A DNA stretch of 43,142 nucleotides from Verrucomicrobiota bacterium (GTDB lineage Bacteria > Verrucomicrobiota > Verrucomicrobiia > Limisphaerales > JAIPKD01): contig JAIPKD010000024.1 of the NCBI GenBank assembly GCA_021733835.1, positions 1 to 43,142 of the forward strand, in the 5' to 3' direction. The notes under the pieces were generated by a model. It worked only from the letters and a program-made list of their open reading frames with translations, ran no database searches and was not told the origin of the DNA. Position numbers and translations under genes: made by a program. Below are positions 1-9,137 of this stretch, piece after piece; within the stretch, counting starts at the first letter, position 1; every line of letters begins with the position of its first letter.

Positions 1-32
1 GGGAAGCAACCCGAGCGCCATTGTCGGCGCAT

Positions 33-93
33 GTACCGCAGGCCCAGGCGTTTCAGACGCCTGAGGCCTCATGCCTGCGGGTATGCTACAATG
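33..93. repeat. Long imperfect palindrome (REP-like)
   Basis: An outer stem pairs TACCGCAGGC (34-43) with GCCTGCGGGTA (about 73-83), one base bulged. An inner stem pairs AGGCGT with ACGCCT around the loop TTCAG, flanked by GGCC on both sides. The nested structure resembles extragenic palindromic repeats. There is no T-run, so it is not an obvious intrinsic terminator. A few bases downstream a second palindrome, GGGGACAGAGTCCCC (113-127), follows. Confidence 0.55.
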
Positions 94-285
94 CGATAAA
101 TCCCAGGGGCTTGGGGACAGAGTCCCCAATTCTACCCACTTCAAACGTCATTGAGCCTGTTTTTTTATCACGGAGTGTGCGGAACCATTGAACTATGGAA
201 CCACGGAATGCACGGAATTATTTAACCACGAAATACACGAAACACATGAAAACAGGAATCTTGAATCAGGAAAGAAAAGGGGGGT

Positions 286-475
286 CTAATGACCAAAACC
301 GACTACGGAAATCAAAGGAATCGGGAACGGGAACGCTAATGTGTACGCGAACGGGGGCTTTTGATCTCAGACCGCTGATCCCAGCAATATTTCGTCCCTA
401 CGGGACTTATTCTTTTTGTTGGGCTTTTGGCTATAGACATTTCATCCCTAACGGGATTCATTAGGATTATGGGGT
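286..475 (-). repeat. Dispersed repeat module A, inverted copy
   Basis: Read on the minus strand this stretch closely matches 27669-27825. Shared landmarks in the same order are CCATAATCCTA, the palindrome ATCCCGTTAGGGAT, TGTCTATAG, AAGCCCAACAAAAAG, the palindrome GTCCCGTAGGGAC, ATATTG, CAGCGGTCT, and a stretch rich in CGTTC/GTACAC. Its far end (TTGGTCATTAG on the minus strand) also matches 28895-28960. On the plus strand the palindromes lie at 394-406 and 444-457. By eye identity is high, with small indels, so the copies are related but not recent. Confidence 0.75.
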
Positions 476-499
476 ACGGATTGCGAGATAAGATCGAGG

Positions 500-590
500 A
501 ATTGACCCGTTAGGGGCAAAATATTTATAGCCCTCTCGCTACACAAATCCATAAGTCCCTTTAGGGACGTGGTATTCCGTCCCTACGGGA
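500..590. repeat. Cluster of further GTCCC...GGGAC palindromes
   Basis: Beside module A are CCCGTTAGGGG (506-516), GTCCCTTTAGGGAC (555-568) and GTCCCTACGGGA (579-590). They are variants of the two palindromes inside module A, so this looks like a second, rearranged copy of the palindromic part. Each could form a short hairpin. Confidence 0.55.
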
Positions 591-618
591 TTTTGAAAGG
601 CACAATCGGATGAAGGCG

Positions 619-666
619 TAGCATTCGAGGCTGCTGCGGCTGATCCTTCGGACACAGCCGCGCTCC
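619..666 (-). repeat. Dispersed repeat module C, inverted copy
   Basis: This is the reverse complement of 41070-41117. The core CGGCTGATCCTTCGG followed by ACACAGCCGCGCTCC is shared exactly, with a few mismatches towards the left end. The same GC-rich unit occurs as a 108-bp tandem pair at 41091-41306. Confidence 0.7.
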
Positions 667-744
667 GGTAGATTCGCAGGAAAAACATTATAAGCTAATT
701 ACTCTAAATAGTTATAGAAATTCAGGGACATTCCAATTAATCTA

Positions 745-3700
745 ATGCCCATGAAAAACAACGTTCGTATTCCTCGAGTCTGCGATGGACATGTTTGGAA
801 ATCGCTCCGTTCGTCGATGCTCGCGCTTGCGTTATTCTGTTGCGGTGCTGTATACGCGGCAGACGTCTCCGTAATAGACCTTCCTGATTTCCAAGAAGCA
901 AGGGCTACATTTGAACAACCGCCGGTCGAGTTCAGTACGGCACCGTTATGGGTTTGGAACGATATGATCACGCCCGAGCAGATCAGGTTTTCGTTGAGGG
1001 ACTTGGACAAGCACGGGATTCATCAGGTTTTTGTTCATCCCAGGCCGGGGCTGATGACGCCTTATCTTTCGGAGGATTGGTTTGAGCTGTGGCGCGTTAC
1101 ACTGGCCGAGGCGAAACGCCTTGGGATGAATGTGTGGATATATGATGAAAACTCGTATCCGTCCGGTTTCGCCGGCGGTTTGGTGCCCGAGCGCCTTCCT
1201 GAAACGCGCGGGATGGGATTGTCCTTTATTGAGACAAACTCAGCGCCGTCGGGTGATTTCCTCGGGGTCTACAGGATTTACAATAACGATATATGCAGAT
1301 TAGTTGAGCCGGATAAGAGCGGGAACACTCCGGTAACGGGCACGGATGACGGAAAACAGCGGTACTTGGCGGTTAAGAAGGAATACGCCGGCAAGTCGCC
1401 ATGGCACGGCGGCCGGTATTACGTTGACTTATTGAACCCGAAAACGACACCCGAATTCCTCGAGGTGACCCTGGGCGCGTATAAACGTGAGTTAGGCGAC
1501 GAGTTCGGGAAACTGATCCCGGGCTCTTTCACCGACGAACCGCGGCTGCGCGGTGCAGGGAATTATCACTGGACGGGGGACTTGGAGGAAAGATTCCGGG
1601 AGCGCTGGGGTTATTCGCTTATTGAAAACCTGCCGGCGCTGCATACCCGGGTAGGTGACTGGAAGCGTGTCAGGCATAATTACTACCAGTTGCTGTCGGA
1701 GTTGTTTATTCAGCGGTGGGCAAAGCCGTATTATGAATACTGCGAAACCAACGGCCTCGAGTTCACCGGGCATTACTGGGAGCACGAGTGGCCCCGGGCC
1801 GCGCTGGTGCCTGATAACATGGCGATGTACGCTTGGCAGCACAGGCCGGGTATCGATACGCTGATGAACCAGTACAATGAAGGAACACATGCGCAGTTCG
1901 GGAATGTTCGCGCGGTGATGGAAGTGGCGAGTGTCGCGAATCAGCTGGGATTGCCGCGCACCCTTTGCGAGGCGTACGGCGCGGCGGGATGGGACTTGAG
2001 GTTTGAGGATATGAAAAGGATCGGCGACTGGTTGTATGTACTCGGCATAAACACCATGAACCAGCATCTCTCGTATTTAACGATAAGGGGCGCGCGCAAG
2101 CGTGATCATCCCTTGTCGTTCTCGTACCATGAACCGTGGTGGGACGCGTATACAATTATGTCCGGGTATTTCGAACGACTCTCGGCCGCATTGTCGCAAG
2201 GTCGTTCCGCCGGAGGCGTGTTGCTGCTCGAGCCGACGACGACCGCCTGGATGTATAATTCGGCGGGCGGCGAAGCCGGGAGCCTGGGAGCGATAGGTGA
2301 CGCCTTTCAAAAGACGGTTGTTGAGTTGGCGCAGGCGCAGATCGAATTCGACTTGGCCTCCGAGAGTATACTGGCCGATCACGGTTCCGTGAAGGACGGC
2401 ACGCTGAATGTAGGCGTTAAGGATTACGATATCCTGGTAGTACCCTGGCACGTCGAAAACTTAAACAAACCGACGGCTGAATTGATCCGCAAGTTTCTTG
2501 CCCGGGGCGGCAAGGTACTCTCCAGCTCGGCGCCGCCTGGAAGGATAGACGGTGGGCTTTCCGGTTACTGTTCCGAATTCGGCGAGAGCGATGGATGGAT
2601 TCTTCTCGATAAAGCGGATTTAGTGGACGAACTGAAATGCCGGATTCAGGATAAGCGGCTTGAGATCGCACGCGCGGAGGATGATAAAGGGATGCTGTTC
2701 CATAATAGACGTATATTAGCCGACGCCGAATTACTGTTTATGGTCAATACCAGCCTCGATCATCATTCCTCCGGCACGATACGTGCGGGGTACGACGGTG
2801 TCGAAGAATGGGACCCATCAACGGGCGAGGTTTTGCAGTGCGATTTTGAAAGTGACGAAAACGGTGTTGCGCTGGATTTCGATCTTCCGCCGGCGGGTAG
2901 TGTCCTGCTGTTTTTCGGAGAGGAAACGATGGCGCGTACGTGTTGCGGCAAGACGCAAACAAACATAATTCATGCCTGCGGCGATATTCAGGTTTCGGCG
3001 GAGGCGCCGAATGTCCTTGTCCTTGATTATGTGGATGTAAGCGCGGACGGCGAATCCAGGACGAACCAATACTTCTATCGCGCGCAGGACTGGGTGTTCA
3101 AGCAGAACGGTCTCGGCCGGAACCCGTGGGACAGCAGTGTGCAGTTTGGCTCGGAGATAATCGATACCGAGTTTTCCGCCGACAGCGGTTTCGAGGCTAT
3201 GTACGAATTCGTGGTTGAAGGCGAACCGCCGGCCGGTTTGTCGATCGTGGTCGAGCGTCCGGACTTATATGAGATATGCGTGAACGGTTCGCCACTCGAG
3301 TCGGATACATCGGATTGGTGGCTTGACAGGGCATTTGGTAGGATAGGACTCGGGGACAAGGTCGTTTCCGGTACCAACCGAGTCACGCTGCATGCGCGGA
3401 AGATGACGGTTTTCCATGAGCTTGAACCCGCGTATCTGATCGGCGATTTTTCGCTGAAAAGCCGCGACTCGGGTTTCGCCGTCGTATCCGAATCGGGTCT
3501 GCGGATGGGGCATTGGAACGAGCAGGGGTATCCTTTTTACGGCGCCGGCGTGGCGTATAAGGGTGAGTTCGAATTAAAACCGGAGACGGGGCGTTATATC
3601 CTAAAAACAGGTGAATGGTATGGAAGCGTCGCCGAGGTACGTGTGAATAGCAGAAACACCGGTTATCTTATCAGTGACGACCGTGGCTGCGATGTCACAG

Positions 3701-3924
3701 CCGAGCTAGAACAGGGTTCAAATATTATTGAGATAATCGTATACGGTACCTTGAGAAATACATTGGGCCCGCATCATAACGGCGACGCGTTGGGCTCGGC
3801 CTGGCCGGGTATGTTCCGCAATGGGCCGTACATAGGGCCGCCCGCGGGCAGCGAATACAGCACAGTCGGATACGGAATGCAAGGGCCGTTCTTCCTCGAG
3901 CATGTCGTTGAAGTCGGTGAATGA
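745..3924 (+). CDS. Secreted GH106-like glycoside hydrolase (alpha-L-rhamnosidase-like)
   Basis: A 1059-residue secreted protein. A basic start followed by a hydrophobic stretch (about residues 25-38, ending VYAADV) looks like a signal peptide. The N-terminal half carries hallmarks of the large GH106-type glycosidases: APLWVWNDMITPEQI near residue 65, a barrel with IYDENSYPSGFAGG near 130, and an SFTDEP motif near 255 that may hold a catalytic acid. Later come CEAYGAAGWDL and RDHPLSFSYHEPWW. The C-terminal part has beta-sandwich character with a glutamine-amidotransferase-like segment before it (DYDILVVPW), as in related proteins. It probably cleaves rhamnose or a related sugar from plant or algal glycans in the periplasm. 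The start could also be the ATG at 751. No Shine-Dalgarno is evident. Family assignment is from motif memory; substrate is inferred. Confidence 0.65.
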   Translation: MPMKNNVRIPRVCDGHVWKSLRSSMLALALFCCGAVYAADVSVIDLPDFQEARATFEQPPVEFSTAPLWVWNDMITPEQIRFSLRDLDKHGIHQVFVHPRPGLMTPYLSEDWFELWRVTLAEAKRLGMNVWIYDENSYPSGFAGGLVPERLPETRGMGLSFIETNSAPSGDFLGVYRIYNNDICRLVEPDKSGNTPVTGTDDGKQRYLAVKKEYAGKSPWHGGRYYVDLLNPKTTPEFLEVTLGAYKRELGDEFGKLIPGSFTDEPRLRGAGNYHWTGDLEERFRERWGYSLIENLPALHTRVGDWKRVRHNYYQLLSELFIQRWAKPYYEYCETNGLEFTGHYWEHEWPRAALVPDNMAMYAWQHRPGIDTLMNQYNEGTHAQFGNVRAVMEVASVANQLGLPRTLCEAYGAAGWDLRFEDMKRIGDWLYVLGINTMNQHLSYLTIRGARKRDHPLSFSYHEPWWDAYTIMSGYFERLSAALSQGRSAGGVLLLEPTTTAWMYNSAGGEAGSLGAIGDAFQKTVVELAQAQIEFDLASESILADHGSVKDGTLNVGVKDYDILVVPWHVENLNKPTAELIRKFLARGGKVLSSSAPPGRIDGGLSGYCSEFGESDGWILLDKADLVDELKCRIQDKRLEIARAEDDKGMLFHNRRILADAELLFMVNTSLDHHSSGTIRAGYDGVEEWDPSTGEVLQCDFESDENGVALDFDLPPAGSVLLFFGEETMARTCCGKTQTNIIHACGDIQVSAEAPNVLVLDYVDVSADGESRTNQYFYRAQDWVFKQNGLGRNPWDSSVQFGSEIIDTEFSADSGFEAMYEFVVEGEPPAGLSIVVERPDLYEICVNGSPLESDTSDWWLDRAFGRIGLGDKVVSGTNRVTLHARKMTVFHELEPAYLIGDFSLKSRDSGFAVVSESGLRMGHWNEQGYPFYGAGVAYKGEFELKPETGRYILKTGEWYGSVAEVRVNSRNTGYLISDDRGCDVTAELEQGSNIIEIIVYGTLRNTLGPHHNGDALGSAWPGMFRNGPYIGPPAGSEYSTVGYGMQGPFFLEHVVEVGE

Positions 3925-3942
3925 TAGCCGCGCGGACACTGG

Positions 3943-5685
3943 GTGGATATGGATGAATTAATCGACAAACCATCAGGAACGCGGCGGCATACGCCGTTCT
4001 TGCTCATCCTCGCGACCAATGTAAGGCAGATGTACAGACGTCTGCTGTCACTGCGCGGACAATCGAAGCTCCTCACATCGGTAATCGTCCTTTTCATAAC
4101 GGGGTATTTAACGATTTCATTTTTGTTGTTCAGCCGCGGACTGGACTTTGTGTCTTCGTTCCCAGGGCTTGGTACGCTGTTGGTGGAGCGATTGGTTTTT
4201 CTGTTGTTTGCGTTTCTCTTTATTTTGTTGCTGTTCAGTAACTTGGTGATTTCGTATTCGAACATGTTCAGAAACAGGGAGACCGAGTTTCTGTTTGCGA
4301 TGCCGTTGGATCATCAGACGATATTCAACTGGAAATTCCTTGAGTCAACCGTTCTTGCCTCTTGGGCGTTCGTGTTTTTGATTTCGCCGTTGTTGGCGGC
4401 TTATGGGATATCATTCAGGGCGCCGTGGCATTTTTATTTGATCACGCCGTTGCTGATGGCGGTTTTTATAGTTCTGCCGGGAGTACTCGGATCGTGGTGC
4501 GCGATCGGATTGGCGCGATACCTCGATAGGCGAAGTTTTCAAGTGGCGGCGGTCTTAATAGCCGTGGCGGGCCTGGTCGCCGCGGCGATTTGGTTGAAGC
4601 CGGAGTCCACGGCCGAGGATATTCTCGAGACCAGGATGCTGCCGTTATTGGACAGGTTATTGTCGAACACGAGGTTTGCCAATTTCCCGTTCCTACCGAG
4701 TTTCTGGTTGTCATCGAGTGTAATTAATTGGACCGACGGCGCGATCAACACGGCGTTGTTCTTTGTGTTCGTGCTTCTGAGCTATGTATGTTTTTTGGGT
4801 TTTATTTCATTTACGTCGTTTGGACACGGTTTCTTTGCGGCGTTTTCAGCGGTGCAGAGCAGGAGCGTCTCAGTAAGCGGATGGTTTAACCGAATTCTCC
4901 AGAGTATAAAGGCGCGGATGCGCGCGGTCGATTTCCTCGAGAGGATGATGGGCTGTTTATGGTGGGTTAGGAGGGACGTGCGCGCACTCGTGGTCAAGGA
5001 CATGCGGATGTTTTGGCGCGACACGACGCAATGGGGACAGACGATCGTCCTTTTCGGATTACTGGGACTTTATATATTGAACCTCCGAAATTTTTCGCAG
5101 CAATTATCGAATCCGTTTTGGATACACCTGGTTTCGTTCTTGAACCTGGGTGCCTGCTCGTTGAATTTGGCTACGTTGACGACGCGGTTTGTGTTTCCGC
5201 AGTTTTCGCAGGAAGGCAGGAGGATTTGGATAGTCGGTATGGCGCCCATGGGGCTCGAGCGTGTGGTCAAGACCAAGTTCTGGTTTGCGTCGGTTTTTTC
5301 GTTGGTAGTAACAACCGGACTTATCTGGCTGTCCTGCTCGATGTTGAAGATGCCGATGGACAGGACGCTGTTTTTTGTGGGCGCGATTGCCGTTATGACT
5401 TTTGCGTTGAACGGCCTGGCAGTCGGGACGGGCGTCCTTTACCCGAATATGAGGGAGGAGAACCCGAGTAAGATCGTCAGTGGATTCGGCGGTACTTTTT
5501 GTCTTGTACTGACATTTCTATATATTCTCTGTTCCGTAGCGGTTCTCGCCGTAGGATCGCCTTGGGGACGGTTGCCTGATGTTGTCAAGGTCTCGTGCTG
5601 GTGCGTGTTCCTGATTATATCGCTGCTCATCGGATGGCTGCCCATGCACCTCGGCATACGGCGACTGGCGCGGTTCGAATTATAA
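3943..5685 (+). CDS. Putative ABC-exporter-type multi-span membrane protein
   Basis: A 580-residue inner-membrane protein with roughly 12 hydrophobic segments in two halves, split by a basic cytoplasmic stretch around residues 300-360 (SIKARMRAVDFLERMM, then VVKDMRMFWRDTTQWGQ). The phrase NRETEFLFAMPLDHQ near 110 and the RIWIVGMAPMGLERVVKTKF stretch near 430 are typical of putative ABC-2-like exporter permeases. It starts with GTG 18 bases after the glycosidase stop; an ATG two codons later is an alternative. No ATP-binding subunit lies nearby, so either the ATPase is encoded elsewhere or the protein works alone. Substrate unknown. Confidence 0.6.
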   Translation: MDMDELIDKPSGTRRHTPFLLILATNVRQMYRRLLSLRGQSKLLTSVIVLFITGYLTISFLLFSRGLDFVSSFPGLGTLLVERLVFLLFAFLFILLLFSNLVISYSNMFRNRETEFLFAMPLDHQTIFNWKFLESTVLASWAFVFLISPLLAAYGISFRAPWHFYLITPLLMAVFIVLPGVLGSWCAIGLARYLDRRSFQVAAVLIAVAGLVAAAIWLKPESTAEDILETRMLPLLDRLLSNTRFANFPFLPSFWLSSSVINWTDGAINTALFFVFVLLSYVCFLGFISFTSFGHGFFAAFSAVQSRSVSVSGWFNRILQSIKARMRAVDFLERMMGCLWWVRRDVRALVVKDMRMFWRDTTQWGQTIVLFGLLGLYILNLRNFSQQLSNPFWIHLVSFLNLGACSLNLATLTTRFVFPQFSQEGRRIWIVGMAPMGLERVVKTKFWFASVFSLVVTTGLIWLSCSMLKMPMDRTLFFVGAIAVMTFALNGLAVGTGVLYPNMREENPSKIVSGFGGTFCLVLTFLYILCSVAVLAVGSPWGRLPDVVKVSCWCVFLIISLLIGWLPMHLGIRRLARFEL

Positions 5686-5715
5686 GCGCGTATCCGGCAT
5701 TACCTCACACACGCA

Positions 5716-6480
5716 TCAATCGCGCTTCCGGGCGGTCGTGAAGATGTTGAGAATTAGGTGGCGCGCCGGCGTCAGGTTCAGTAAACGATCTAGGAGCGGA
5801 TTGACATAGCGATCCGTGCATTCGCTCGACACGACGTCACATCCGTATTGCTCGAGAAAGAAACGGATTTCGATACCATTGGTTGCGATTATTGCATCGT
5901 CATCGGGATGGAATTCGGCGCGCTGGATCGGCTGTATCCTGTCGAACCTGACCTGTTCCGGATGCCGCCTGATCACACGCCGTTTTTGGAGTATGCGCCG
6001 GAGGTTCTTGAGTTTATTCCGGATGCCTCGCATCCTCGGGTGATAATCGCCGAGCCCTGCCGCGCGGAAGAAGTTCGGACTCGATACGACGATCCACCCG
6101 CCGGGTTTGACCACACGGCACAGCTCGGAGAGGAACAGCTCGGGTTCCTCGACGTGCTCGAGCACGTTGAACGCGCCGGCGGCGCGGAAGAATCCGTCTG
6201 TGAACGGCAGAACCTTGCCGTCGTAAACGGAGCAATTCCCGCATATTACCTTTGCGCGTTCAATGTTCGGTTTGGATACATCGACCCCGTATGCGTCGAT
6301 ATCGGCGGCGACAAGGCGTTTTAGCGCTTGACCGACGCCGCATCCTGCGTCAAGCACACGCTCGCCGCGGCCTGAATGATTGATAAGCGTATCCGTGTAC
6401 TTGGCAAAGAAGTCCGTGTCCCAGTCAGAAAGGAAATCCGCGTACGCCTTATTGTCGGTATATGTTTGCTGATGACTCAT
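5716..6480 (-). CDS. Class I SAM-dependent methyltransferase
   Basis: A 254-residue soluble protein with a Rossmann-fold methyltransferase core. Motif I is VLDAGCGVGQA near residues 43-53, followed by AYGVDVSKPNIERAK (motif II region) and FRAAGAFNVLEHVEEPELFLSE (motif IV/post), then LCRVVKPGGWIVVSSPN. This is the Methyltransf_11/23 type. It is last in a minus-strand group after the YfhO-like gene (14-base gap) and ends 30 bases from the convergent exporter gene. The partnership with a YfhO-like protein and a second methyltransferase suggests modification of a surface polysaccharide or lipid-linked sugar, but the substrate is not shown by the sequence. Confidence 0.8.
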   Translation of the reverse strand: MSHQQTYTDNKAYADFLSDWDTDFFAKYTDTLINHSGRGERVLDAGCGVGQALKRLVAADIDAYGVDVSKPNIERAKVICGNCSVYDGKVLPFTDGFFRAAGAFNVLEHVEEPELFLSELCRVVKPGGWIVVSSPNFFRAAGLGDYHPRMRGIRNKLKNLRRILQKRRVIRRHPEQVRFDRIQPIQRAEFHPDDDAIIATNGIEIRFFLEQYGCDVVSSECTDRYVNPLLDRLLNLTPARHLILNIFTTARKRD

Positions 6481-6494
6481 TCTGATCGAAAGTG

Positions 6495-9101
6495 TTATCC
6501 GCCGGCGTGTTTCCGCTTCCGCTGCTGATTCACCGGATTCCTTCTCGACGAAAACGCCGTGAGTCCGATCAGGCCCAACGCGATCACTATGGCAATAACA
6601 CTGACGTAAAAGCCACGAACGGGCGGCGCGTATTCAAAACTGATTTGATGCTCGCCCGGATCGAGGAATGCGCCGCGCATCAGGTAATTGCAACGAAGTG
6701 CCTCGGCGGGCTCGCCGTCAACGGTCAGATTCCAGTCCGGATCGAAGTTATCGTTAAGCAACAGAATAGATGGCGCCGAGTTAGTGGCGGTTAAGGTGAT
6801 TTTCTTTGATTCGTAGGAAGTGATTTGTACCGAAGATTCGGCGTTTGTTACTCCGGGCGGCGTCGGCAGATTGTTCGCGTCCGCGACAAGGACGGTATTA
6901 TCGGGATTGAAGGCCGGATCGGCAAGCGTCTCCAAAGCAGTTGCATCGTTAACGACACGCCAGTCGGTATAGACAGCCGCGCGCGGCAAGGGATCGTTAA
7001 ACTCGATCAGCGCCAGAGGCCCGTCTTCTGTCACATTCACCGATAAACGCTCCGAGCCTCGAACACCCGAGACGCCGAACGCGGTGTGCGTTGAGAACCG
7101 TTTCTTTAAAGGATCGATCCTTTGATTAAGGAGCATATCCACGTGCGCCTTGAGCCCGATTAGGTATCGTGTATTTGTCAGTTTCCAAAGTCGTGGGAGC
7201 CGCTCGGCGCCGGACATGAGCTTGCCCATAAATGCATTGTACTCCTTGGGTGCGCGCGGCATTTGTATGACATCGAGCGACTGAATACCATAATATTGGA
7301 AATGATGCTGAAGCCATTGTTGATAAACGCCGCTAAGCAGTTGTCCGGCCTGTCCCCCCGATAACGGCAGCATCGCTACGCGGTGCTTGAACGGTTCCTG
7401 CCTGAGGGTGTCCAGTATCTCGTTCGAGGCATATTTATCCTTGTAATTGTAATAGACTATCCACGGCGTATTTGCCCTTGCAAGGTCTGCTGTGATCAGG
7501 ATACCGGCGAAGACGAATATCCATATCTTCCCGCCGGCCGGACGGTATCCGCTCATGACGAGCACCAGCCAGAATGCCGTTAATGCCAGGAATAGGATAC
7601 TCCATCCGATTTCCATTAGACTGAACGCGTGGATTTCCCTCGCCGCCGTCTCGGAGAATCCTGTTGAACTGAGGTAGCGAATCAACTCCGTGCCGGCCGA
7701 CGCATAAACGAGAAGGCCGAGCAGCGCGAATCCTATCGCCACACAAAGTCCCAGCACCCATCTTTTTTCCTGCGGTTTCGCCGTGGGCCACCAATTTCGT
7801 AGCGTATTCGAGAGGCCTTCCGATGCATTGCCGGTTTCGAGATAGCGCCGACGTAATCCCTCGAGCCCATATCCGAAAAGCAAGAGCATGGATACGGTCA
7901 TCGGATGGATAAACTTAATTGGATTCCTGATGGTCGAAAAGAAGGGGAGTTCGTAGAATAACCTGTAGAAAGGCGCGTGCCTGCCGAAGGCGAATAGTAG
8001 AGCGATTACGAATGCGCATATCCAGAAGCGGATGAGATTTCGTTCGCCGGCGGAGTAGACGGAGGTTTTGCCGAACGAGTTAATAGCGGCCCAGAGCGCG
8101 ATAATGACTGTGAACACGCCGGCGTAAAAGCCGGATCCTGAAAACCGCGGTGTGCCGCGGTGGTGTTGTTGCCAGCCGGGGGTTTGCCCGACCGTGCCCC
8201 AGTATGCGCCGCCGTCCGGCGTATCCATCCTGTACCCGAACAGTCCCGGGACTACCAGTCTTAACGCCTCGGCCTTGGGCAAGCTCCACTGGGTGGCCCA
8301 ATTCCACTGTTCCTGTGAAGTTTGTTCGGTTTGAGTTGTTTCGGACACACCCTCGACACCCTCGATCTGGGTGCTTATCAGTGTAAGGATCGTATGCGCG
8401 GATAAGAACGCCGCGCAGACGGCCACCACCGCCGTACGCCCTATGCCGAGCAAGAGTCTTGATCCCGGTTTTCCCTCGCCCTGCATCGAGACCCAGACTA
8501 CGTATGCGGCTACAAAGAGACTCAGGATGGCGCCTTTATCGAACCCCTCCATTACCGCCATACCGACGGCGAACCCGGCGAGTACGTAGTTTATCCAACC
8601 GGTCTTTGTCTTTGCCGTGCCGATGGCGCCTATGGCAAGGAGCACGCAGGATATGGTCAATGTAAGCGACGCCAATCCCCAGCAGGCATTTGAGAACGAG
8701 TCCGAATTCAGTATCGCTGCCAGACCGACCAGACCGGCTACCCATGGGTTCATTCCGAGCCGGCGAATGCATATCCACGCGCAAACGCCGAGGAAGATAA
8801 AAGAGATCGGCACAAGAAATTTCGAGTAAAGGACAGGGCCGAGCACCCATAACAACGTCCATGATATATTCGGCGCCGCGTTCGTCTCCGGCTTGCCCAC
8901 CCAGTTCAGATGCTGCCAAATGCCGAAGAATGCATCAGGCATTTCCAATGCCTCGGAGGCAACAATGCCCAGCGGTCCGTCGTTTGAAAACAGTGTCTGC
9001 CCGGGCGCAAAGCTCTTGTAAAAAAACAAGCATACAAGAACGACAATAAGCCCTAGGAAAATATAAAACGCCGATTTCTGTGCATTGTTCTTTCCACTCA
9101 T
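6495..9101 (-). CDS. YfhO-like large membrane protein
   Basis: An 868-residue protein with a single N-terminal hydrophobic helix, about ten more membrane segments up to residue 540, a soluble C-terminal domain and a final membrane helix (VSVIAIVIALGLIGLTAF). The soluble part ends in the pattern LLLNDNFDPDWNLTVDGEPA, then PGEHQISFEYAPP, the hallmark of bacterial YfhO-family proteins. These are GT-C-like membrane proteins; Bacillus and Listeria members are linked to glycosylation of lipoteichoic acid or lipid-linked sugars. It is the middle gene of the group, 36 bases after the upstream methyltransferase. The role here is inferred: transfer of a sugar or other group outside the cytoplasm. No Shine-Dalgarno is evident. 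Confidence 0.7.
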   Translation of the reverse strand: MSGKNNAQKSAFYIFLGLIVVLVCLFFYKSFAPGQTLFSNDGPLGIVASEALEMPDAFFGIWQHLNWVGKPETNAAPNISWTLLWVLGPVLYSKFLVPISFIFLGVCAWICIRRLGMNPWVAGLVGLAAILNSDSFSNACWGLASLTLTISCVLLAIGAIGTAKTKTGWINYVLAGFAVGMAVMEGFDKGAILSLFVAAYVVWVSMQGEGKPGSRLLLGIGRTAVVAVCAAFLSAHTILTLISTQIEGVEGVSETTQTEQTSQEQWNWATQWSLPKAEALRLVVPGLFGYRMDTPDGGAYWGTVGQTPGWQQHHRGTPRFSGSGFYAGVFTVIIALWAAINSFGKTSVYSAGERNLIRFWICAFVIALLFAFGRHAPFYRLFYELPFFSTIRNPIKFIHPMTVSMLLLFGYGLEGLRRRYLETGNASEGLSNTLRNWWPTAKPQEKRWVLGLCVAIGFALLGLLVYASAGTELIRYLSSTGFSETAAREIHAFSLMEIGWSILFLALTAFWLVLVMSGYRPAGGKIWIFVFAGILITADLARANTPWIVYYNYKDKYASNEILDTLRQEPFKHRVAMLPLSGGQAGQLLSGVYQQWLQHHFQYYGIQSLDVIQMPRAPKEYNAFMGKLMSGAERLPRLWKLTNTRYLIGLKAHVDMLLNQRIDPLKKRFSTHTAFGVSGVRGSERLSVNVTEDGPLALIEFNDPLPRAAVYTDWRVVNDATALETLADPAFNPDNTVLVADANNLPTPPGVTNAESSVQITSYESKKITLTATNSAPSILLLNDNFDPDWNLTVDGEPAEALRCNYLMRGAFLDPGEHQISFEYAPPVRGFYVSVIAIVIALGLIGLTAFSSRRNPVNQQRKRKHAGG

Positions 9102-9137
9102 AAACCCGTTGCATTGGTTTCAGGATTTCAATTCAGT

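Larger units (their letters stand above)
1..744. other. Repeat-rich intergenic region, no credible gene
   Basis: No convincing coding sequence is seen here. The longest open frame (195-464) runs through repeat modules that recur elsewhere in the window, so it is probably not a gene. The region contains a long imperfect palindrome (33-93), a GGGGAC/GTCCCC palindrome (113-127), a CACGGA/CACGAA-rich patch (170-255), an inverted copy of the repeat found at 27.7 kb (about 286-475), further small palindromes (506-590) and an inverted copy of the GC-rich repeat found at 41.1 kb (619-666). It may be a decayed repeat element in reverse orientation. Confidence 0.7.

Noticed and set aside
195-464. Open frame of 89 residues (MEPRNARNYLTTKYTKHM start)
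   Set aside because: It runs through CACGGA/CACGAA-type repeats and module A, both recurring elsewhere; no protein-like composition.
394-590. Possible CRISPR-like repeat array
   Set aside because: Repeats are short palindromes with variable sequence and irregular spacing, no cas genes nearby.
5013-5471. Open frame of 152 residues inside the exporter gene
   Set aside because: Same-strand shadow frame without start signal or motifs; the exporter frame has clear membrane segments.
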